Shown here in pieces: positions 41,460-51,730 of a DNA stretch of 64,000 bases. A program made the position numbers and the translations under genes. The notes below the pieces were generated by a model, which saw only the letters and a program-made list of their open reading frames with translations, made no database searches and was not told the DNA's origin. Source of the DNA: Sphingomonas sp. BAUL-RG-20F-R05-02 (GTDB lineage: Bacteria > Pseudomonadota > Alphaproteobacteria > Sphingomonadales > Sphingomonadaceae); contig NZ_JAKNQH010000007.1 in NCBI RefSeq assembly GCF_022662305.1, positions 62,001-126,000 on the forward strand. The letters are read 5' to 3'. Numbering within the stretch: position 1 is the stretch's first letter; each line of letters begins with the position of its first letter.

Positions 41460-43304
41460 ATGAGCAGATTTGACGTGATCGTCATCGGTGGCGGCCATGC
41501 CGGGACCGAAGCCGCCGCTGCGGCTGCGCGGCGTGGTGCGCGTACCGCGCTGGTAAGTTTCGATCCGACTAAGATCGGCGCGATGTCCTGTAACCCCGCG
41601 ATTGGCGGATTGGGCAAAGGCCATCTGGTCCGCGAAGTCGATGCGTTCGACGGGTTGATTGCCCGTGCGGCCGACGCGGCGGGGCTGCATTACCGCATGC
41701 TCAACCGCAGCAAAGGGCTGGCGGTGCAGGGGCCACGCGTTCAGGCCGATCGGCGGCGCTATGCCGCGGCGATTCAGCACATGCTGGCGGAGCAACCTAA
41801 CCTTACGATTGTTGCCGGCGAAGCCGCTGCGCTTGTTACTCAAGGGAACCGCGTCACCGGGGTGGTTCTAGGTGACGATACCTCCCTTGTCGCGCATTCG
41901 GTCGTTTTGGCAACCGGCACGTTCCTCGGCGGGAAGATCTTCCGCGGCGAAGAGCGCGCCACGGGGGGCCGTATCGATGAAGGTGCAGCTAGCCTTTTGG
42001 CTGAGCAGCTTCGTGGCGCCGGCCTACCGATGGCACGCCTGAAAACTGGTACGCCGCCGCGTCTCGATGGTCGCACGATCGACTGGGCGAGGCTCGACGA
42101 GCAGCCAAGCGACGCCGAACCTTGGACAATGTCGCCGCTCACCACCTCGCGCGTTCTGCCGCAACTGCACTGTGCGATCACGCGGACCAACACGACGACC
42201 CACGACATTATCCGCGCGGGCCTAGATCGCTCACCATTGTTTGGCGGCGCGATTGCAGGAGCGGGACCACGCTATTGCCCCTCGATCGAGGACAAGATCC
42301 ATCGCTTTGGCGATCGCGAGGGCCATCAGATTTTCCTGGAGCCGGAGGGTTTGGATGATCCCGTCATCTATCCCAATGGCATTTCGACATCTCTTCCTCT
42401 CGACGTACAAACCGCGCTGATCGCGTCGATCGTGGGGCTGGAGCGAGCGCGTATCCTGACGCCAGGCTATGCGGTAGAATATGATTACGTCGACCCCCGC
42501 GCGCTCGCGCCGACCCTCGAGTTGCGCGCGATCTCCGGTGTGTTTTGCTGTGGGCAGATCAACGGCACCACCGGCTATGAGGAAGCAGCGGGGCAGGGTC
42601 TGCTCGCCGGGATTAACGCAGCCGCACACGCACTGGAGCTTGCGCCCGTCGTGCTGGATCGCGCGAGCAGCTACCTTGGCGTGATGATCGACGATCTTGT
42701 ACTGCAAGGTGTGACAGAGCCGTACCGAATGTTGACCGCGCGTGCGGAGTATCGGCTACGATTGCGAGCGGACAATGCCGAGACGCGGTTGAACCCGATT
42801 GCGGCTGCTGCAGGGTGTCTTGGTGCGGCGCGGCTAAGACGCATGCGTCAACGTGAAGAAGCGCGTGGCGAGATTATGGAGCGTTTAGAGCAACCGGCAT
42901 CGCCTGCGGATCTCATTGCACGCGGCGCTCCTCTCGGCGACGGGCCGCACAAGCGTTCCGGCGCAGAATGGCTACGCATCGCGGGCGTGACCGTCGAACA
43001 TGTCGCGGCGGACCTCCTCACCGGTACTGATGCGGACCTGTTGGGGGAGGTTATCGAGGACGTGCGGTATGCGCCTTACCTCGCACGGCAGGAGCAGGAA
43101 GTCGCGCAAGTCCGGCAAAACGACACCGTCAGCCTCGCTGGCGATCTGGATTATGCCGTGATCCCGGGGTTATCGAACGAGATGGTAGAGCGCTTGAGTA
43201 AAGCCTGTCCGGCAACCTTAGGACAGGCCAGCAGACTGCGCGGGATCACACCGGCTGCGCTCGCCGCGATCCTGTTGCACGCGCGCGGGCGGCAGGCAGC
43301 ATGA
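41460..43304 (+). CDS. mnmG: tRNA wobble-uridine modification FAD enzyme MnmG
   Basis: A 614-residue FAD-dependent partner of MnmE. The dinucleotide-binding loop is [19 protein letters not shown], followed by [20 protein letters not shown] with a conserved Cys, [14 protein letters not shown], the FAD/NADH region [20 protein letters not shown] and [20 protein letters not shown]. The C-terminal helical domain binds MnmE and tRNA. It lacks some extra C-terminal residues of longer homologues but all core segments are present. It overlaps rsmG by 4 bp. Confidence 0.97.
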   Translation: MSRFDVIVIGGGHAGTEAAAAAARRGARTALVSFDPTKIGAMSCNPAIGGLGKGHLVREVDAFDGLIARAADAAGLHYRMLNRSKGLAVQGPRVQADRRRYAAAIQHMLAEQPNLTIVAGEAAALVTQGNRVTGVVLGDDTSLVAHSVVLATGTFLGGKIFRGEERATGGRIDEGAASLLAEQLRGAGLPMARLKTGTPPRLDGRTIDWARLDEQPSDAEPWTMSPLTTSRVLPQLHCAITRTNTTTHDIIRAGLDRSPLFGGAIAGAGPRYCPSIEDKIHRFGDREGHQIFLEPEGLDDPVIYPNGISTSLPLDVQTALIASIVGLERARILTPGYAVEYDYVDPRALAPTLELRAISGVFCCGQINGTTGYEEAAGQGLLAGINAAAHALELAPVVLDRASSYLGVMIDDLVLQGVTEPYRMLTARAEYRLRLRADNAETRLNPIAAAAGCLGAARLRRMRQREEARGEIMERLEQPASPADLIARGAPLGDGPHKRSGAEWLRIAGVTVEHVAADLLTGTDADLLGEVIEDVRYAPYLARQEQEVAQVRQNDTVSLAGDLDYAVIPGLSNEMVERLSKACPATLGQASRLRGITPAALAAILLHARGRQAA

Positions 43305-43924
43305 CGGAAGAGGAAGCACGGGACTGGATCGTACAGCGGTTCGGTTCGACGGCACAGCATCAGATGGAGCGGTTGGTCGCGCTTGTCGAAGCGGAGGCTG
43401 GGCAACAAAACCTAGTCGCGCGTTCGACTCTGGAGACGATCTGGGCTCGGCATATCGTAGACTCAGCGCAGTTGATTGGCTTCGCGGAAGGGCAGTCTGG
43501 GACGTGGCTCGATATCGGCAGCGGCGCCGGCTTCCCCGGATTGGTTGTAGCAGCACTGACAGACCGGCCCGTGCTGCTCGTCGAACCGCGCAAGCGTCGT
43601 GTCGCGTTCCTGCAAGAGACAGCGCAAAGTCTAGGCCTCGAAAGCCGGGTCACGGTGATCGCCAGCAAAGTTGAAACCGTCCGTGAACGCGCAACGGTGA
43701 TCTCCGCCCGTGCCGTTGCGCCGCTGATCGATCTGTTTGGCGCGGCATCATACTGTGCTGCCCCAGACACTCTATGGTTGCTGCCAAAAGGCCAGTCGGC
43801 GCGTGAAGAGGTGGCAATCGCCCGGCATGCATGGCATGGAGCGTTTCACGTGGAACAGAGCCTTACCAACACAGAATCTCTGATCGTGGTAGCACGAGGA
43901 GTGGCGCGTCGATGCAAGTCATAA
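43301..43924 (+). CDS. rsmG: 16S rRNA m7G527 methyltransferase
   Basis: A 207-residue SAM-dependent methyltransferase for G527 of 16S rRNA; loss gives low-level streptomycin resistance. The SAM site is [20 protein letters not shown], followed by [20 protein letters not shown] and [16 protein letters not shown]. Its last 82 bp contain a parS site, and its final 13 bp overlap parA. Standard gene order mnmG-rsmG-parA-parB. Confidence 0.96.
   Translation: MTEEEARDWIVQRFGSTAQHQMERLVALVEAEAGQQNLVARSTLETIWARHIVDSAQLIGFAEGQSGTWLDIGSGAGFPGLVVAALTDRPVLLVEPRKRRVAFLQETAQSLGLESRVTVIASKVETVRERATVISARAVAPLIDLFGAASYCAAPDTLWLLPKGQSAREEVAIARHAWHGAFHVEQSLTNTESLIVVARGVARRCKS
43843..43856. promoter_or_regulatory. 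parS site GTTTCACGTGGAAC inside rsmG
   Basis: A 14-bp parS core inside the rsmG coding sequence, 55 bp upstream of the parA ATG. Its position allows ParB to bind next to its own operon. Confidence 0.9.
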
Positions 43925-44712
43925 CGGTCGCCAACCAAAAAGGTGGTGTGGGTAAAACGACCACCGCAATCAATCTTGGTACCGCGCTCGCCGCGACGGG
44001 CAAGCGCGTATTGCTGATCGATATCGATCCGCAGGGTAACGCGTCGACCGGGCTCGGCGTCGGCCGGAACGAGCGTGAGTGCTCGATCTACGATGTCCTG
44101 CTGGGCGAGGTGCCGCTGCAAAAAGCGGTGATCGGCACCTGTGTTCCTGGTCTTGATCTCGTGCCCGCTACCGTCGATCTCTCCGGCGCGGAGATCGAGT
44201 TGGTCGAGTATGAAGAGCGCACCCACCGGCTCAGCCGCGCGATCAGTCGTTCGGATCAGCGCTGGGACGTGGTGCTGATCGACTGTCCGCCATCGTTGGG
44301 CCTGCTCACGCTGAATGCGATGGTAGCTTCGAATTCGCTGCTCGTGCCGTTGCAGTGCGAGTTCTTCGCGTTGGAGGGGTTAAGCCAGTTGCTCAACACG
44401 GTCGAACGTATCCGGGAGCGGTTCAACCCTGGTCTGTCGATCATCGGCGTTGCGCTCACCATGTATGATCGCCGCAACCGGCTTACCGAGCAGGTTTCAG
44501 CGGACGTGCGCGCTGTGCTTGGCCGCGTCGTTTTCGACACCGTCATCCCGCGTAACGTGCGCTTGTCCGAGGCACCCAGTCATGGTTTGCCCGCACTGAT
44601 CTATGATTTCCGCTGTTCAGGATCGGAGGCCTATATCGCGCTTGCTCGTGAGTTGCTGACGCGTTTGCCCGACTCCTTCACACCTGACCACTCGACCAAA
44701 GCGGCGGCATGA
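43912..44712 (+). CDS. parA: Chromosome partitioning ATPase ParA
   Basis: A 266-residue Walker-type ATPase that moves ParB-parS complexes over the nucleoid. [20 protein letters not shown] carries the deviant Walker A (K10, K15). Further motifs are IDIDPQGNASTGLG, VVLIDCPPSLGLLT and VPLQCEFFALEGLSQL. ATG 43912 is preferred because it starts at the conserved N-terminus; in-frame sequence upstream belongs to rsmG. The stop overlaps parB by 4 bp. Confidence 0.97.
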   Translation: MQVITVANQKGGVGKTTTAINLGTALAATGKRVLLIDIDPQGNASTGLGVGRNERECSIYDVLLGEVPLQKAVIGTCVPGLDLVPATVDLSGAEIELVEYEERTHRLSRAISRSDQRWDVVLIDCPPSLGLLTLNAMVASNSLLVPLQCEFFALEGLSQLLNTVERIRERFNPGLSIIGVALTMYDRRNRLTEQVSADVRAVLGRVVFDTVIPRNVRLSEAPSHGLPALIYDFRCSGSEAYIALARELLTRLPDSFTPDHSTKAAA

Positions 44713-45611
44713 ACGACAGCACCACACCGATCAGCCGTCCCAAAGGTCGATCAGGCCTAGGGCGCGGTCTAGGCGCCCTAATGGGCGAGATGACGCGCGA
44801 GCAACCGGTCGGCGCGAGCCAACCGGTCGCGCAAGGCGTGCGCATGCTCCCGGTGGGGTCGATTGCACCGCACCCGGGCCAGCCGCGTCGTCACTTCAAG
44901 GAAGAGGCACTGGACGAACTGGCAGAGTCGATCGGTGCACGCGGATTGATTCAACCGATCGTCGTGCGACCGCATGGCACAGGATACCAGATCGTTGCGG
45001 GCGAACGCCGTTGGCGCGCTGCGCAACGTGCACGGCTGCACGAAGTCCCGGTGATCGTGCGTGACTTCAGCGACACCGAGACGCTGGAAGTCGCGCTGAT
45101 CGAAAACATCCAGCGCCAGGATCTCAATGCGATCGAAGAAGCGGAGGCGTATCAGCGCCTGCTTGCCGACTTCGGCCACACGCAAGAAGCGCTCGGCAAG
45201 ATCGTGCACAAGTCGCGCAGCCATATCGCCAATCTGCTGCGCCTGCTGGAACTGCCGAAGCCGGTGCAGGATCGTGTCGTCGATGGCGCGATCAGCATGG
45301 GCCATGCCCGCGCACTGATCGGCGCGCCGGACGTTGAGGCGCTGGCCGACCAGGTTGTCGCCAAAGGGCTGTCGGTCCGAGATACCGAGAAGCTCGCGCG
45401 GACGGTCAAGCCTGAAACCGCGCGGGTACGTGGTCACGGTAGCGGCGAGCGCGATGCCGATCTCAGCGCGCTGGAGCATCAGCTTGGCGATCTGCTCGGG
45501 CTGTCGGTGCGGATCGCTTATGGTGCCAAGGGAGGTTCGTTGACGCTCGGCTTCTCGACTCTCGATCAACTCGACATGCTGTGCCAGCGCCTCAGCGGCG
45601 AGCGGATCTGA
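44709..45611 (+). CDS. parB: Chromosome partitioning protein ParB
   Basis: A 300-residue CTPase and parS-binding protein. The N-terminal domain has GLGRGLGALMGEMT and the CTP-binding segments HPGQPRRHFKEEALDELA and VAGERRWRAAQRARL. The helix-turn-helix region includes LIENIQRQDLNAIEEAEAYQ then KIVHKSRSHIANLLRLLEL, and the C-terminal dimerisation domain ends the protein. It binds the GTTYCACGTGRAAC sites in this window and is the anchor for MipZ. The stop is only 3 bp from the convergent holA stop, with no terminator between. Confidence 0.97.
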   Translation: MNDSTTPISRPKGRSGLGRGLGALMGEMTREQPVGASQPVAQGVRMLPVGSIAPHPGQPRRHFKEEALDELAESIGARGLIQPIVVRPHGTGYQIVAGERRWRAAQRARLHEVPVIVRDFSDTETLEVALIENIQRQDLNAIEEAEAYQRLLADFGHTQEALGKIVHKSRSHIANLLRLLELPKPVQDRVVDGAISMGHARALIGAPDVEALADQVVAKGLSVRDTEKLARTVKPETARVRGHGSGERDADLSALEHQLGDLLGLSVRIAYGAKGGSLTLGFSTLDQLDMLCQRLSGERI

Positions 45612-45614
45612 CGT

Positions 45615-46628
45615 TCAACGTTGCCGGGCCGCCATCCGCGCGATGACGGTCATCGCAGCATCGGCGACCACGTTTCCGGGATTATTCGGCGACATGATCG
45701 CACGCTCGGCTTGGCGGATCCGCTCGATCGCGTCGCTGATCCGGGCAGTATCCCACAGCCGTAGCGCACGTGTCGTGCTAGCCCGCTCGCGGAAGAACAC
45801 GCGCTCGATCAGCGCCTTCGGGTCTGCACCCGCGTCGATGTCCGCCTGCATCTCGGCTAGCGCGATCAGGCGCCGGGTGAGTTGCCGCAACACCGGGATC
45901 GGCGATACGCCCGCTTCCGCGAGGCCGGCGAGTTCGTCCGCGAGCGTGTCGGGATGACCGTCGAGCGCAGCCTCGATCGCGCGCGACATCTCGCTGTCGC
46001 CGAGATTGGCGCCGACTGCGTCCAGTGCGGCATCGTCCAGTTCGCGTGGCCGCTCCGGTGCCGCGTCAAGATACAACGCAAGCTTTTCCAGCTCACGTGT
46101 CATCACGGCGCGATCGCCACCGCTTGCCGCTGCGAGCCTTGCAGCGGTGCCGCCGGTCGTTCGCAGGCCATGCTCACGCGCGATCGCGGTCGCGAGACGG
46201 TCGGCATCGCCACCTTCTGGCAGGTAGCAGGCCAGACACATCGCGCGTTGGTGGGCGAGTGCAAGCTTGACGACTTTGGCCGTGGCCTTGAGCGTGGGGG
46301 CGAGCACCACCACCGGGTTGCCGCTCCGATCAGCGTCTAGGAGCAACGTCAGCGCTTCTAGGCTTTCCTCGCCCGCGCCGGCGACGCGGATATGACGTGC
46401 GCCGCCGAACAACGACAGCGCTGCCGCCTCATCGGCAAGTAGTCCGGGGTTGCTGCGCAGTTGGGCGGGTTCGAGATCGATCCGCTCGGCTTCCGGGCCA
46501 AGCGCCCGTCCGAGCCGCGCCGCCAACTCGCGTGCGCCGGACTCGTCGGGTCCATGGAAGAGATACAAGCGAACGTCGGGACTAGCCGCATCGATGGCGG
46601 TGCGTATCTGGTTGGCGTTTGCCTTCAC
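45615..46628 (-). CDS. holA: DNA polymerase III delta subunit
   Basis: A 337-residue clamp-loader subunit that opens the beta clamp. The N-terminal AAA-like fold has LYLFHGPDESGARELAARLG, LFGGARHIRVAGAGEESLEA and VVVLAPTLKATAKVVKLALA. The middle and C-terminal helical domains include GDRAVMTRELEKLALYLD and SPIPVLRQLTRRLIALAEMQ. The walker motifs are degenerate, as normal for delta. It overlaps lptE by 4 bp, in the conserved leuS-lptE-holA order. Confidence 0.95.
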   Translation of the reverse strand: MKANANQIRTAIDAASPDVRLYLFHGPDESGARELAARLGRALGPEAERIDLEPAQLRSNPGLLADEAAALSLFGGARHIRVAGAGEESLEALTLLLDADRSGNPVVVLAPTLKATAKVVKLALAHQRAMCLACYLPEGGDADRLATAIAREHGLRTTGGTAARLAAASGGDRAVMTRELEKLALYLDAAPERPRELDDAALDAVGANLGDSEMSRAIEAALDGHPDTLADELAGLAEAGVSPIPVLRQLTRRLIALAEMQADIDAGADPKALIERVFFRERASTTRALRLWDTARISDAIERIRQAERAIMSPNNPGNVVADAAMTVIARMAARQR

Positions 46629-47125
46629 GGCTCGGACGCGGGCGCGTGTTCGGCGTATAGCGCGACGCGCGACACAATCTGATCTGCGACGATGGCCGAG
46701 AGGTTTTCCAAAGCCGTGTTTTCGGCCGCGATCGTGGCATATTCGGAATTGACCACGTCGATGCCCGCATCCGATCCGGCTGTCGCGTCCAACACCACGG
46801 TACCTTTGGCAAGCTCGACCAGTTGATAGCGCGCCCGCAGCGTGCGCCGTTCACGCGACACGCTGTCATCGCTCCGCACGCCCAGGCCGATGATCTTGTC
46901 GTCGAGGCGGACCTCAAGCCGGTACAGCGGGGCCTCGCCATTTGCCGCCAGCTTATCGCGTAGCGCATTGGACATCAGCCAGCCGGACTTGCCTGCGATC
47001 GGCGCGACTTCGACACGGGTCAGCATCGTCGCGACGGCCCCGCTGCTGCCGCCGGAGTACAGCGGATGGAGCCCGCACCCTGGCAGCGCCAGCGCAAGCA
47101 ACAGAGCGGCGGCACGCACCCTCAT
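46625..47125 (-). CDS. lptE: LPS assembly lipoprotein LptE
   Basis: A 166-residue outer-membrane lipoprotein. Signal peptide and lipobox [10 protein letters not shown], with the lipidated Cys at residue 17, followed by GLHPLYSG, characteristic of LptE. LptE plugs the LptD barrel and helps insert LPS (or, in sphingomonads, the outer-leaflet glycosphingolipid or remaining lipopolysaccharide) into the outer membrane. It overlaps both leuS and holA by 4 bp. Confidence 0.92.
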   Translation of the reverse strand: MRVRAAALLLALALPGCGLHPLYSGGSSGAVATMLTRVEVAPIAGKSGWLMSNALRDKLAANGEAPLYRLEVRLDDKIIGLGVRSDDSVSRERRTLRARYQLVELAKGTVVLDATAGSDAGIDVVNSEYATIAAENTALENLSAIVADQIVSRVALYAEHAPASEP

Positions 47126-49656
47126 GCGACGAGGTTCACGAGGCGGTCAGGCACGACGATGACCTTGCGCGGCTCCTTGCCTTCCAAAAAGGCGATTACC
47201 TTTTCGGATCCGCGTGCCATTGCCTCCAGCGTTGCCTTGTCGGCGCCCTTGGCGGCGGTGAGCGTGTCGCGCAGCTTGCCGTTGACCTGAATGGCGATCG
47301 TCACCTCTTCCTCGACAAGCAGGGCAGGGTCGACTTCCGGCCAGGCGGCGTCGGCGATCAGCCCATCCTGTCCTGCCATCGACCACAGTTCCTCCGCGAT
47401 ATGCGGCGTCATCGGCGCGACCAGCCGGAGCATGGTCATCGCGGCATTCTGCCGATCGGGCGATGCGGGTGCCTTCTCGATCGCATTCGCCAGTGTGTAG
47501 AGCGCAGCCACCGCCTTGTTGAACTGCAGCCCCTCGATCGCTTTGGCGACCGCATCGGTGGTGCGGTGGACCAGCCGGCGCAGCGGCATGTCGGTATCGC
47601 TCACCGCTTCCGTTGACGTGCCGTCGTTCTCGAACAACCGCCAGACCCGTTGCACGAACCGCCACGAGCCTTCGATACCGGCCTCACTCCATTCGAGGTC
47701 GCGCTCGGGCGGAGAGTCGGACAGCACGAACCAGCGCACCGCATCGGCGCCATACTGATCGACGATCTCAGTCGGGTCGACGGTGTTCTTCTTCGACTTC
47801 GACATCTTTTCGACGCGACCGACGATCACATCCTCGCCGGTGTCCGTAACGAAGGCGCTGCCGTCCGCACGCCGTGAAATCGCCGACGGTTCGAAGTACG
47901 TTGGCCGTTCGTGCTCTTGGCCGCGCTGGTAGTAACTCGCGTGCGTCACCATGCCTTGCGTGAACAATCCGGCAAACGGCTCGGCGATGTCGAGCATGCC
48001 GATATGCTTAAGCGCGCGCGTCCAGAACCGTGCGTAGAGCAGGTGGAGAATGGCATGCTCCACCCCGCCGATATATTGCGCGACCGGCAGCCACTTTTCC
48101 GCCGCCGCCCGGTCGAACGGCTTGTCACCCGGCTGGCTGGCGAAACGGATGAAGTACCACGACGAATCGACGAACGTGTCGAGCGTATCGGTCTCCCGCC
48201 GCGCATCACCGCCGCAAGACGGGCAGGGGACATGCTTCCAGGTCGGATGGCGATCGAGTGGATTCCCGGGGATGTCGAAGCTGACGTCCTCGGGCAGCAC
48301 CACCGGCAACTGTTCGCGCGGCACCGGCACCGCGCCACAGGCATCGCAGTGGATAATCGGGATCGGCGTGCCCCAGTAGCGCTGACGGCTGACGCCCCAG
48401 TCGCGCAAGCGGAACACGGTCGACCCTGTGCCCCAGCCTTCGGCCTCGGCACGCTGGATAACAGCGCGCTTGGCATCCTCGATCTCAAGCCCGTCGAGGA
48501 ACTGCGAGTTCACCAGCGTGCCCGGCCCGGTATATGCTGTGTCGCCGACGAACACCGGATCGGTGTCGTCACCCTCCGCCACGACGCGGCGCACCGGAAG
48601 ATTGTATTTGCGCGCGAAATCGAGATCGCGCTGGTCGTGCGCGGGCACGCCGAACACCGCGCCGGTGCCATAGTCCATCAGAACGAAGTTGGCGATGTAG
48701 ACCGGCACCTGCCAGTTTGGGTCGAACGGATGAGTCGCGGTCAGCCCGGTGTCGAAGCCGAGCTTCTCCTGCGTTTCCAGTTCGGCGGCGGTGGTACCAC
48801 CCTGTTTGCACCGCTCGATGAATGCGGTGACCTCAGAATTTCCGGCGCTTAGCTTCTGCGCGATCGGGTGATCCGCCGCCACCGCGACGAAACTCGCGCC
48901 GAACATCGTATCGGGCCGGGTGGTGAACACCGCGACCTGTTCGCCGTCGCTTAGGTTCCACGTGAAACGTAACCCCTGGCTCTTGCCGATCCAGTTCTCC
49001 TGCATCAGTTTGACCTTGTCGGGCCAGTGCTCAAGCTCACCCAGACCGGCGAGCAGCTCGTCGGCGAAGTCGGTGATCTTCAGGAACCACTGCGACAGCT
49101 TGCGCCGCTCGACCAAAGCACCAGAGCGCCAGCCGCGTCCGTCGATCACCTGTTCGTTAGCGAGCACGGTCATGTCGACCGGGTCCCAGTTGACCGACGA
49201 TTCCTTGCGATAGACGAGATCGTGCGCGAACAGATCCAAGAATAGTGCCTGTTCCTGCCCGTAATATTCAGGATCGCAGGTCGCGAACTCGCGGCTCCAG
49301 TCGAGCGCGAAGCCGAGCCGCTTCAACTGCGCCTTCATCGTCGCGATGTTGTCGCGGGTCCAGCCGCCGGGGTGGACGTGCTTCTCCATCGCCGCGTTTT
49401 CGGCGGGCATGCCGAACGCGTCCCAGCCCATCGGGTGAAGCACTTCGTGGCCCGTCATCCGCCGGAAGCGCGCCAGCACGTCGCCCATTGTATAGTTGCG
49501 GACGTGCCCCATGTGGATTTTCCCCGAAGGATAGGGAAACATCTCAAGCACATAGCTACGCGGCTTAGAGGAATCGTCGCGCGCGGCGAAGGTACGGTGC
49601 TGGTCCCACGCCGCCTGCCACGCCGCGTCCGACTTCAGGCTGTTGAAGCGTGACAT
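47122..49656 (-). CDS. leuS: Leucyl-tRNA synthetase
   Basis: An 844-residue class I synthetase. The HIGH motif is in [20 protein letters not shown], the KMSKS motif in [19 protein letters not shown], and the inserted CP1 editing domain includes [20 protein letters not shown] and the [15 protein letters not shown] loop. A zinc-like CDACG/CPSCGG pair follows. Length and motif order are normal. A parS site lies within its coding sequence (48,955). First gene of the leuS-lptE-holA operon. Confidence 0.97.
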   Translation of the reverse strand: MSRFNSLKSDAAWQAAWDQHRTFAARDDSSKPRSYVLEMFPYPSGKIHMGHVRNYTMGDVLARFRRMTGHEVLHPMGWDAFGMPAENAAMEKHVHPGGWTRDNIATMKAQLKRLGFALDWSREFATCDPEYYGQEQALFLDLFAHDLVYRKESSVNWDPVDMTVLANEQVIDGRGWRSGALVERRKLSQWFLKITDFADELLAGLGELEHWPDKVKLMQENWIGKSQGLRFTWNLSDGEQVAVFTTRPDTMFGASFVAVAADHPIAQKLSAGNSEVTAFIERCKQGGTTAAELETQEKLGFDTGLTATHPFDPNWQVPVYIANFVLMDYGTGAVFGVPAHDQRDLDFARKYNLPVRRVVAEGDDTDPVFVGDTAYTGPGTLVNSQFLDGLEIEDAKRAVIQRAEAEGWGTGSTVFRLRDWGVSRQRYWGTPIPIIHCDACGAVPVPREQLPVVLPEDVSFDIPGNPLDRHPTWKHVPCPSCGGDARRETDTLDTFVDSSWYFIRFASQPGDKPFDRAAAEKWLPVAQYIGGVEHAILHLLYARFWTRALKHIGMLDIAEPFAGLFTQGMVTHASYYQRGQEHERPTYFEPSAISRRADGSAFVTDTGEDVIVGRVEKMSKSKKNTVDPTEIVDQYGADAVRWFVLSDSPPERDLEWSEAGIEGSWRFVQRVWRLFENDGTSTEAVSDTDMPLRRLVHRTTDAVAKAIEGLQFNKAVAALYTLANAIEKAPASPDRQNAAMTMLRLVAPMTPHIAEELWSMAGQDGLIADAAWPEVDPALLVEEEVTIAIQVNGKLRDTLTAAKGADKATLEAMARGSEKVIAFLEGKEPRKVIVVPDRLVNLVA
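48955..48968. promoter_or_regulatory. parS site GTTCCACGTGAAAC inside leuS
   Basis: A 14-bp parS core in the leuS coding sequence, 3.3 kb to the right of parB and 12.6 kb from the proposed origin. Sequence identical to the copy at 2,916. Confidence 0.88.
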
Positions 49657-49685
49657 GATGGTATTGGTACTCCGCTAGGGGCGGT

Positions 49686-50123
49686 TCAGTTCGTGATCGC
49701 GGCCCTGCGCAGGTCGCGTGCGCGGGTGAGGATGATGTCTTCCAGCTTCTGCACGGTCGCGGCCTGCACCGGCGATTCGACCCACTGGCCGTTCTGGTTG
49801 ACTTCGCGAAGCGCTGCGACCCGGAGGCCATCGGCGCGCAGATCCTGGTCTAGGATCGTCACCGTGACCTTCATCCGCTCGGTCGGCGCGGCCGGGTTTA
49901 CATACCAGTCGGTGACGATCACGCCGCCGTTGGAATCGGTCTGGAGAAGCGGCATGAAGCTCAGCGTGTCGAGGCTGGCGCGCCACAGATAGGCGTTGAC
50001 GCCGATGGTGGTGATCTTCGACGGCGCCAACGCCGCCGATTTGGGATGACCACCCTTGTGGGCGCAGGCGGCAGACGACAAAAGCAGCGAGACCACGATC
50101 GCGGTGCGCAACGGGCGGGACAT
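49686..50123 (-). CDS. DUF3576-domain lipoprotein
   Basis: A protein of about 145 residues of the DUF3576 family (alphaproteobacterial). The signal sequence RTAIVVSLLLSSAACAHKG has a lipobox-like SAAC, suggesting a lipid-anchored periplasmic protein. The core (ITTIGVNAYLWRASLDTLSF, then GGVIVTDWYVNPAAPTERMK and QDLRADGLRVAALRE) defines the family. ATG 50123 has AGGAAA eight bases upstream; ATG 50147 would add eight residues. Function unknown, probably envelope maintenance. It lies 29 bp upstream of leuS on the same strand and may be cotranscribed. Confidence 0.87.
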   Translation of the reverse strand: MSRPLRTAIVVSLLLSSAACAHKGGHPKSAALAPSKITTIGVNAYLWRASLDTLSFMPLLQTDSNGGVIVTDWYVNPAAPTERMKVTVTILDQDLRADGLRVAALREVNQNGQWVESPVQAATVQKLEDIILTRARDLRRAAITN

Positions 50124-50348
50124 GGGCGGTTTCCTGAGCGTGGTCATGAAGAAGCCTGTCTCTATAGAATGTACCGGCCCCGCCGCAAGCCGCGAGCGCG
50201 ACCGGCACCCTGTGGCCCGGGAACCACATGCCGGATAAATTGCGTCAGTATAGTGGCAGGCGGGAATGGAATCGTGATAGGCGCGTTCCAACTTATAAGA
50301 GCGGGTAAGCGCAAGGCTTTGCCGGCAAAGGGAAACGGGGACTGTTCG

Positions 50349-51071
50349 GTGATTTCGATTCGGCTGCTATCGGGAATAGGGGTGGGGGCGTTGATCGCCG
50401 TCGGCCTCGCCGTGGCGCCCGCAATCGGCGCATCGGACGATGCCAAGCTGCGTGCCGTCCGCACGACCGCGCCGGTCTATGGCGGTATCGGCGCGTTCAC
50501 CCCCGCGTCGGCCGATCCCCGGCTGGCCGCGCTGCTTGCGCAGGGCGGGCTTGACCCGGCGGGTTTTCGCTTCACGCCAGCCGAATCGCATCGTGAAGGC
50601 AGCCGTGCCGTTACCGTGGCCGTGCAGGCGCGATCCTCGCGTGGGGTGCTGGCGGCGGAACGGACCAGTGGCGCGTCGGTTGCGGCGGTACAGCTCGCGC
50701 CGATCGCGTACAATCTTGGTGTTGCGGTCGGTTGGCGGCGTTTCGCCGTATCGGGTGATATGACCAAGATCGATCTTGCCGGCCTGCCGGGCAGCCGCGA
50801 GGCTACCGATGTCGGGGTGAGCTACACGGGCAAGCGCTTCAGCGGTCAGGTCAAGGCGGGAAGCGATCGGCCGCTACCGGGTGGACCGAAGCTGATCGAA
50901 GAGGCACCGGCCTATTCGCTCGACGTAGGTGGATCGTACCGGCTGACGCGGAACTTCGACGTTACCGCCGGCGTGCGCTACAAGGCCGAACACAGCGACC
51001 GGCTGGCGGACCTCAATGTCGATCGGCGCGACAGCCAGGCCGTTTATGTCGGGACCGCCTTCCGCTTCTAG
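50349..51071 (+). CDS. Putative small outer-membrane beta-barrel protein
   Basis: A 240-residue exported protein of unknown family. GTG 50349 follows GGGGA and gives a signal peptide (ISIRLLSGIGVGALIAVGLA, cleavage near AIGA). The C-terminal half alternates hydrophobic and polar residues in strands (YNLGVAVGWRRFAVSGDMTK, EATDVGVSYTGKRFSGQVKA, RLTRNFDVTAGVRYKAEHS) and ends in the aromatic VYVGTAFRF, the signature recognised by the BAM complex. I infer a small porin-like or adhesin-like barrel. A hairpin follows the stop. In-frame sequence upstream of 50349 is not credible. Confidence 0.7.
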   Translation: MISIRLLSGIGVGALIAVGLAVAPAIGASDDAKLRAVRTTAPVYGGIGAFTPASADPRLAALLAQGGLDPAGFRFTPAESHREGSRAVTVAVQARSSRGVLAAERTSGASVAAVQLAPIAYNLGVAVGWRRFAVSGDMTKIDLAGLPGSREATDVGVSYTGKRFSGQVKAGSDRPLPGGPKLIEEAPAYSLDVGGSYRLTRNFDVTAGVRYKAEHSDRLADLNVDRRDSQAVYVGTAFRF

Positions 51072-51108
51072 GCGGTACGGTTTCGCCGTTCGCGCCGCGC
51101 GAACCGCC
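51071..51108 (+). terminator. Possible terminator after the barrel gene
   Basis: Nested dyads GGCGGT...ACCGCC (51071-51076/51103-51108) and TTCGCG-CCG-CGCGAA (51089-51103) right at the stop codon of the barrel gene. T tract is short. Confidence 0.4.
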
Positions 51109-51144
51109 AATCATTTTCGCCACCATAAACGACGTAGCCCTGCA

Positions 51145-51708
51145 TTAGCCTCGCGTTGCCGGCCGGGTTTGCGCGGGACCATCGGCACCGCTCCAGGCAT
51201 CGATCGCCGCCCAGCCATGAAAGCCGAGGCCACGCAGCCGTCGGAACCGAACGCCATCCATTCCACCTAATGCAATGGCAGCGATCGGCAGCCCCCGCCC
51301 GATTGCCGCCGCTCTTGCCGGGCCGAGCGCACGCGCGCCGGGGTGCGACCGTGTCGGAAAGACCGGCGACACCAGTACCGCGTCTGCTCCGGCACGACAT
51401 GCGGCGACAGCGTCTGTGCGGCGGTGCGCAGAGCGGGTCGACAATCCGTGCGCCGCAAAACCGTTGTGGACGCCGTCCTCCCGTCGCGCCAGTCTGGCGT
51501 TGCCAGCGCGCAGCAGCACCAGTCCACGCCGCCGGGCCAGCGTTGCCAATCGCGCAAACAGGGCGCGGCGTTCGGCAAGTGGCGTGGCATAATGGCGAAA
51601 CACCACGCCGCTCCCACGCGGCAGCCGCGCAACTGCCTCCCATAACGCATCGCCCAGCCGCTCGTCGGTCATCAGCCAGAGCGTGGGAACGGGGTGGCGG
51701 CGCGGCAT
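51145..51708 (-). CDS. TenI/ThiE-like thiamine phosphate synthase family protein
   Basis: A 187-residue TIM-barrel protein of the ThiE/TenI family: PTLWLMTDERLGDALWEAVA at the start, GSGVVFRHYATPLAERRALF, then VLVSPVFPTRSHPGARALGP, the phosphate-binding region, and IAAIALGGMDGVRFRRLRGL. The VHLGQxD-type element of bona fide ThiE reads GVHNGFAAHG here, so the Mg2+/pyrophosphate residues look altered. It may therefore be a TenI-like or non-catalytic version. ATG 51708 faces divergent yggS at 51731. No thiamine genes are adjacent. Confidence 0.72.
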   Translation of the reverse strand: MPRRHPVPTLWLMTDERLGDALWEAVARLPRGSGVVFRHYATPLAERRALFARLATLARRRGLVLLRAGNARLARREDGVHNGFAAHGLSTRSAHRRTDAVAACRAGADAVLVSPVFPTRSHPGARALGPARAAAIGRGLPIAAIALGGMDGVRFRRLRGLGFHGWAAIDAWSGADGPAQTRPATRG

Positions 51709-51730
51709 GTCGCACCCTATAGCGCCGGCG

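Noticed and set aside
45611..45621. Short palindrome ACGTT-C-AACGT at the parB/holA junction as a terminator
   Set aside because: Only 5-bp arms with a one-base centre, no GC-rich stem and no T tract.
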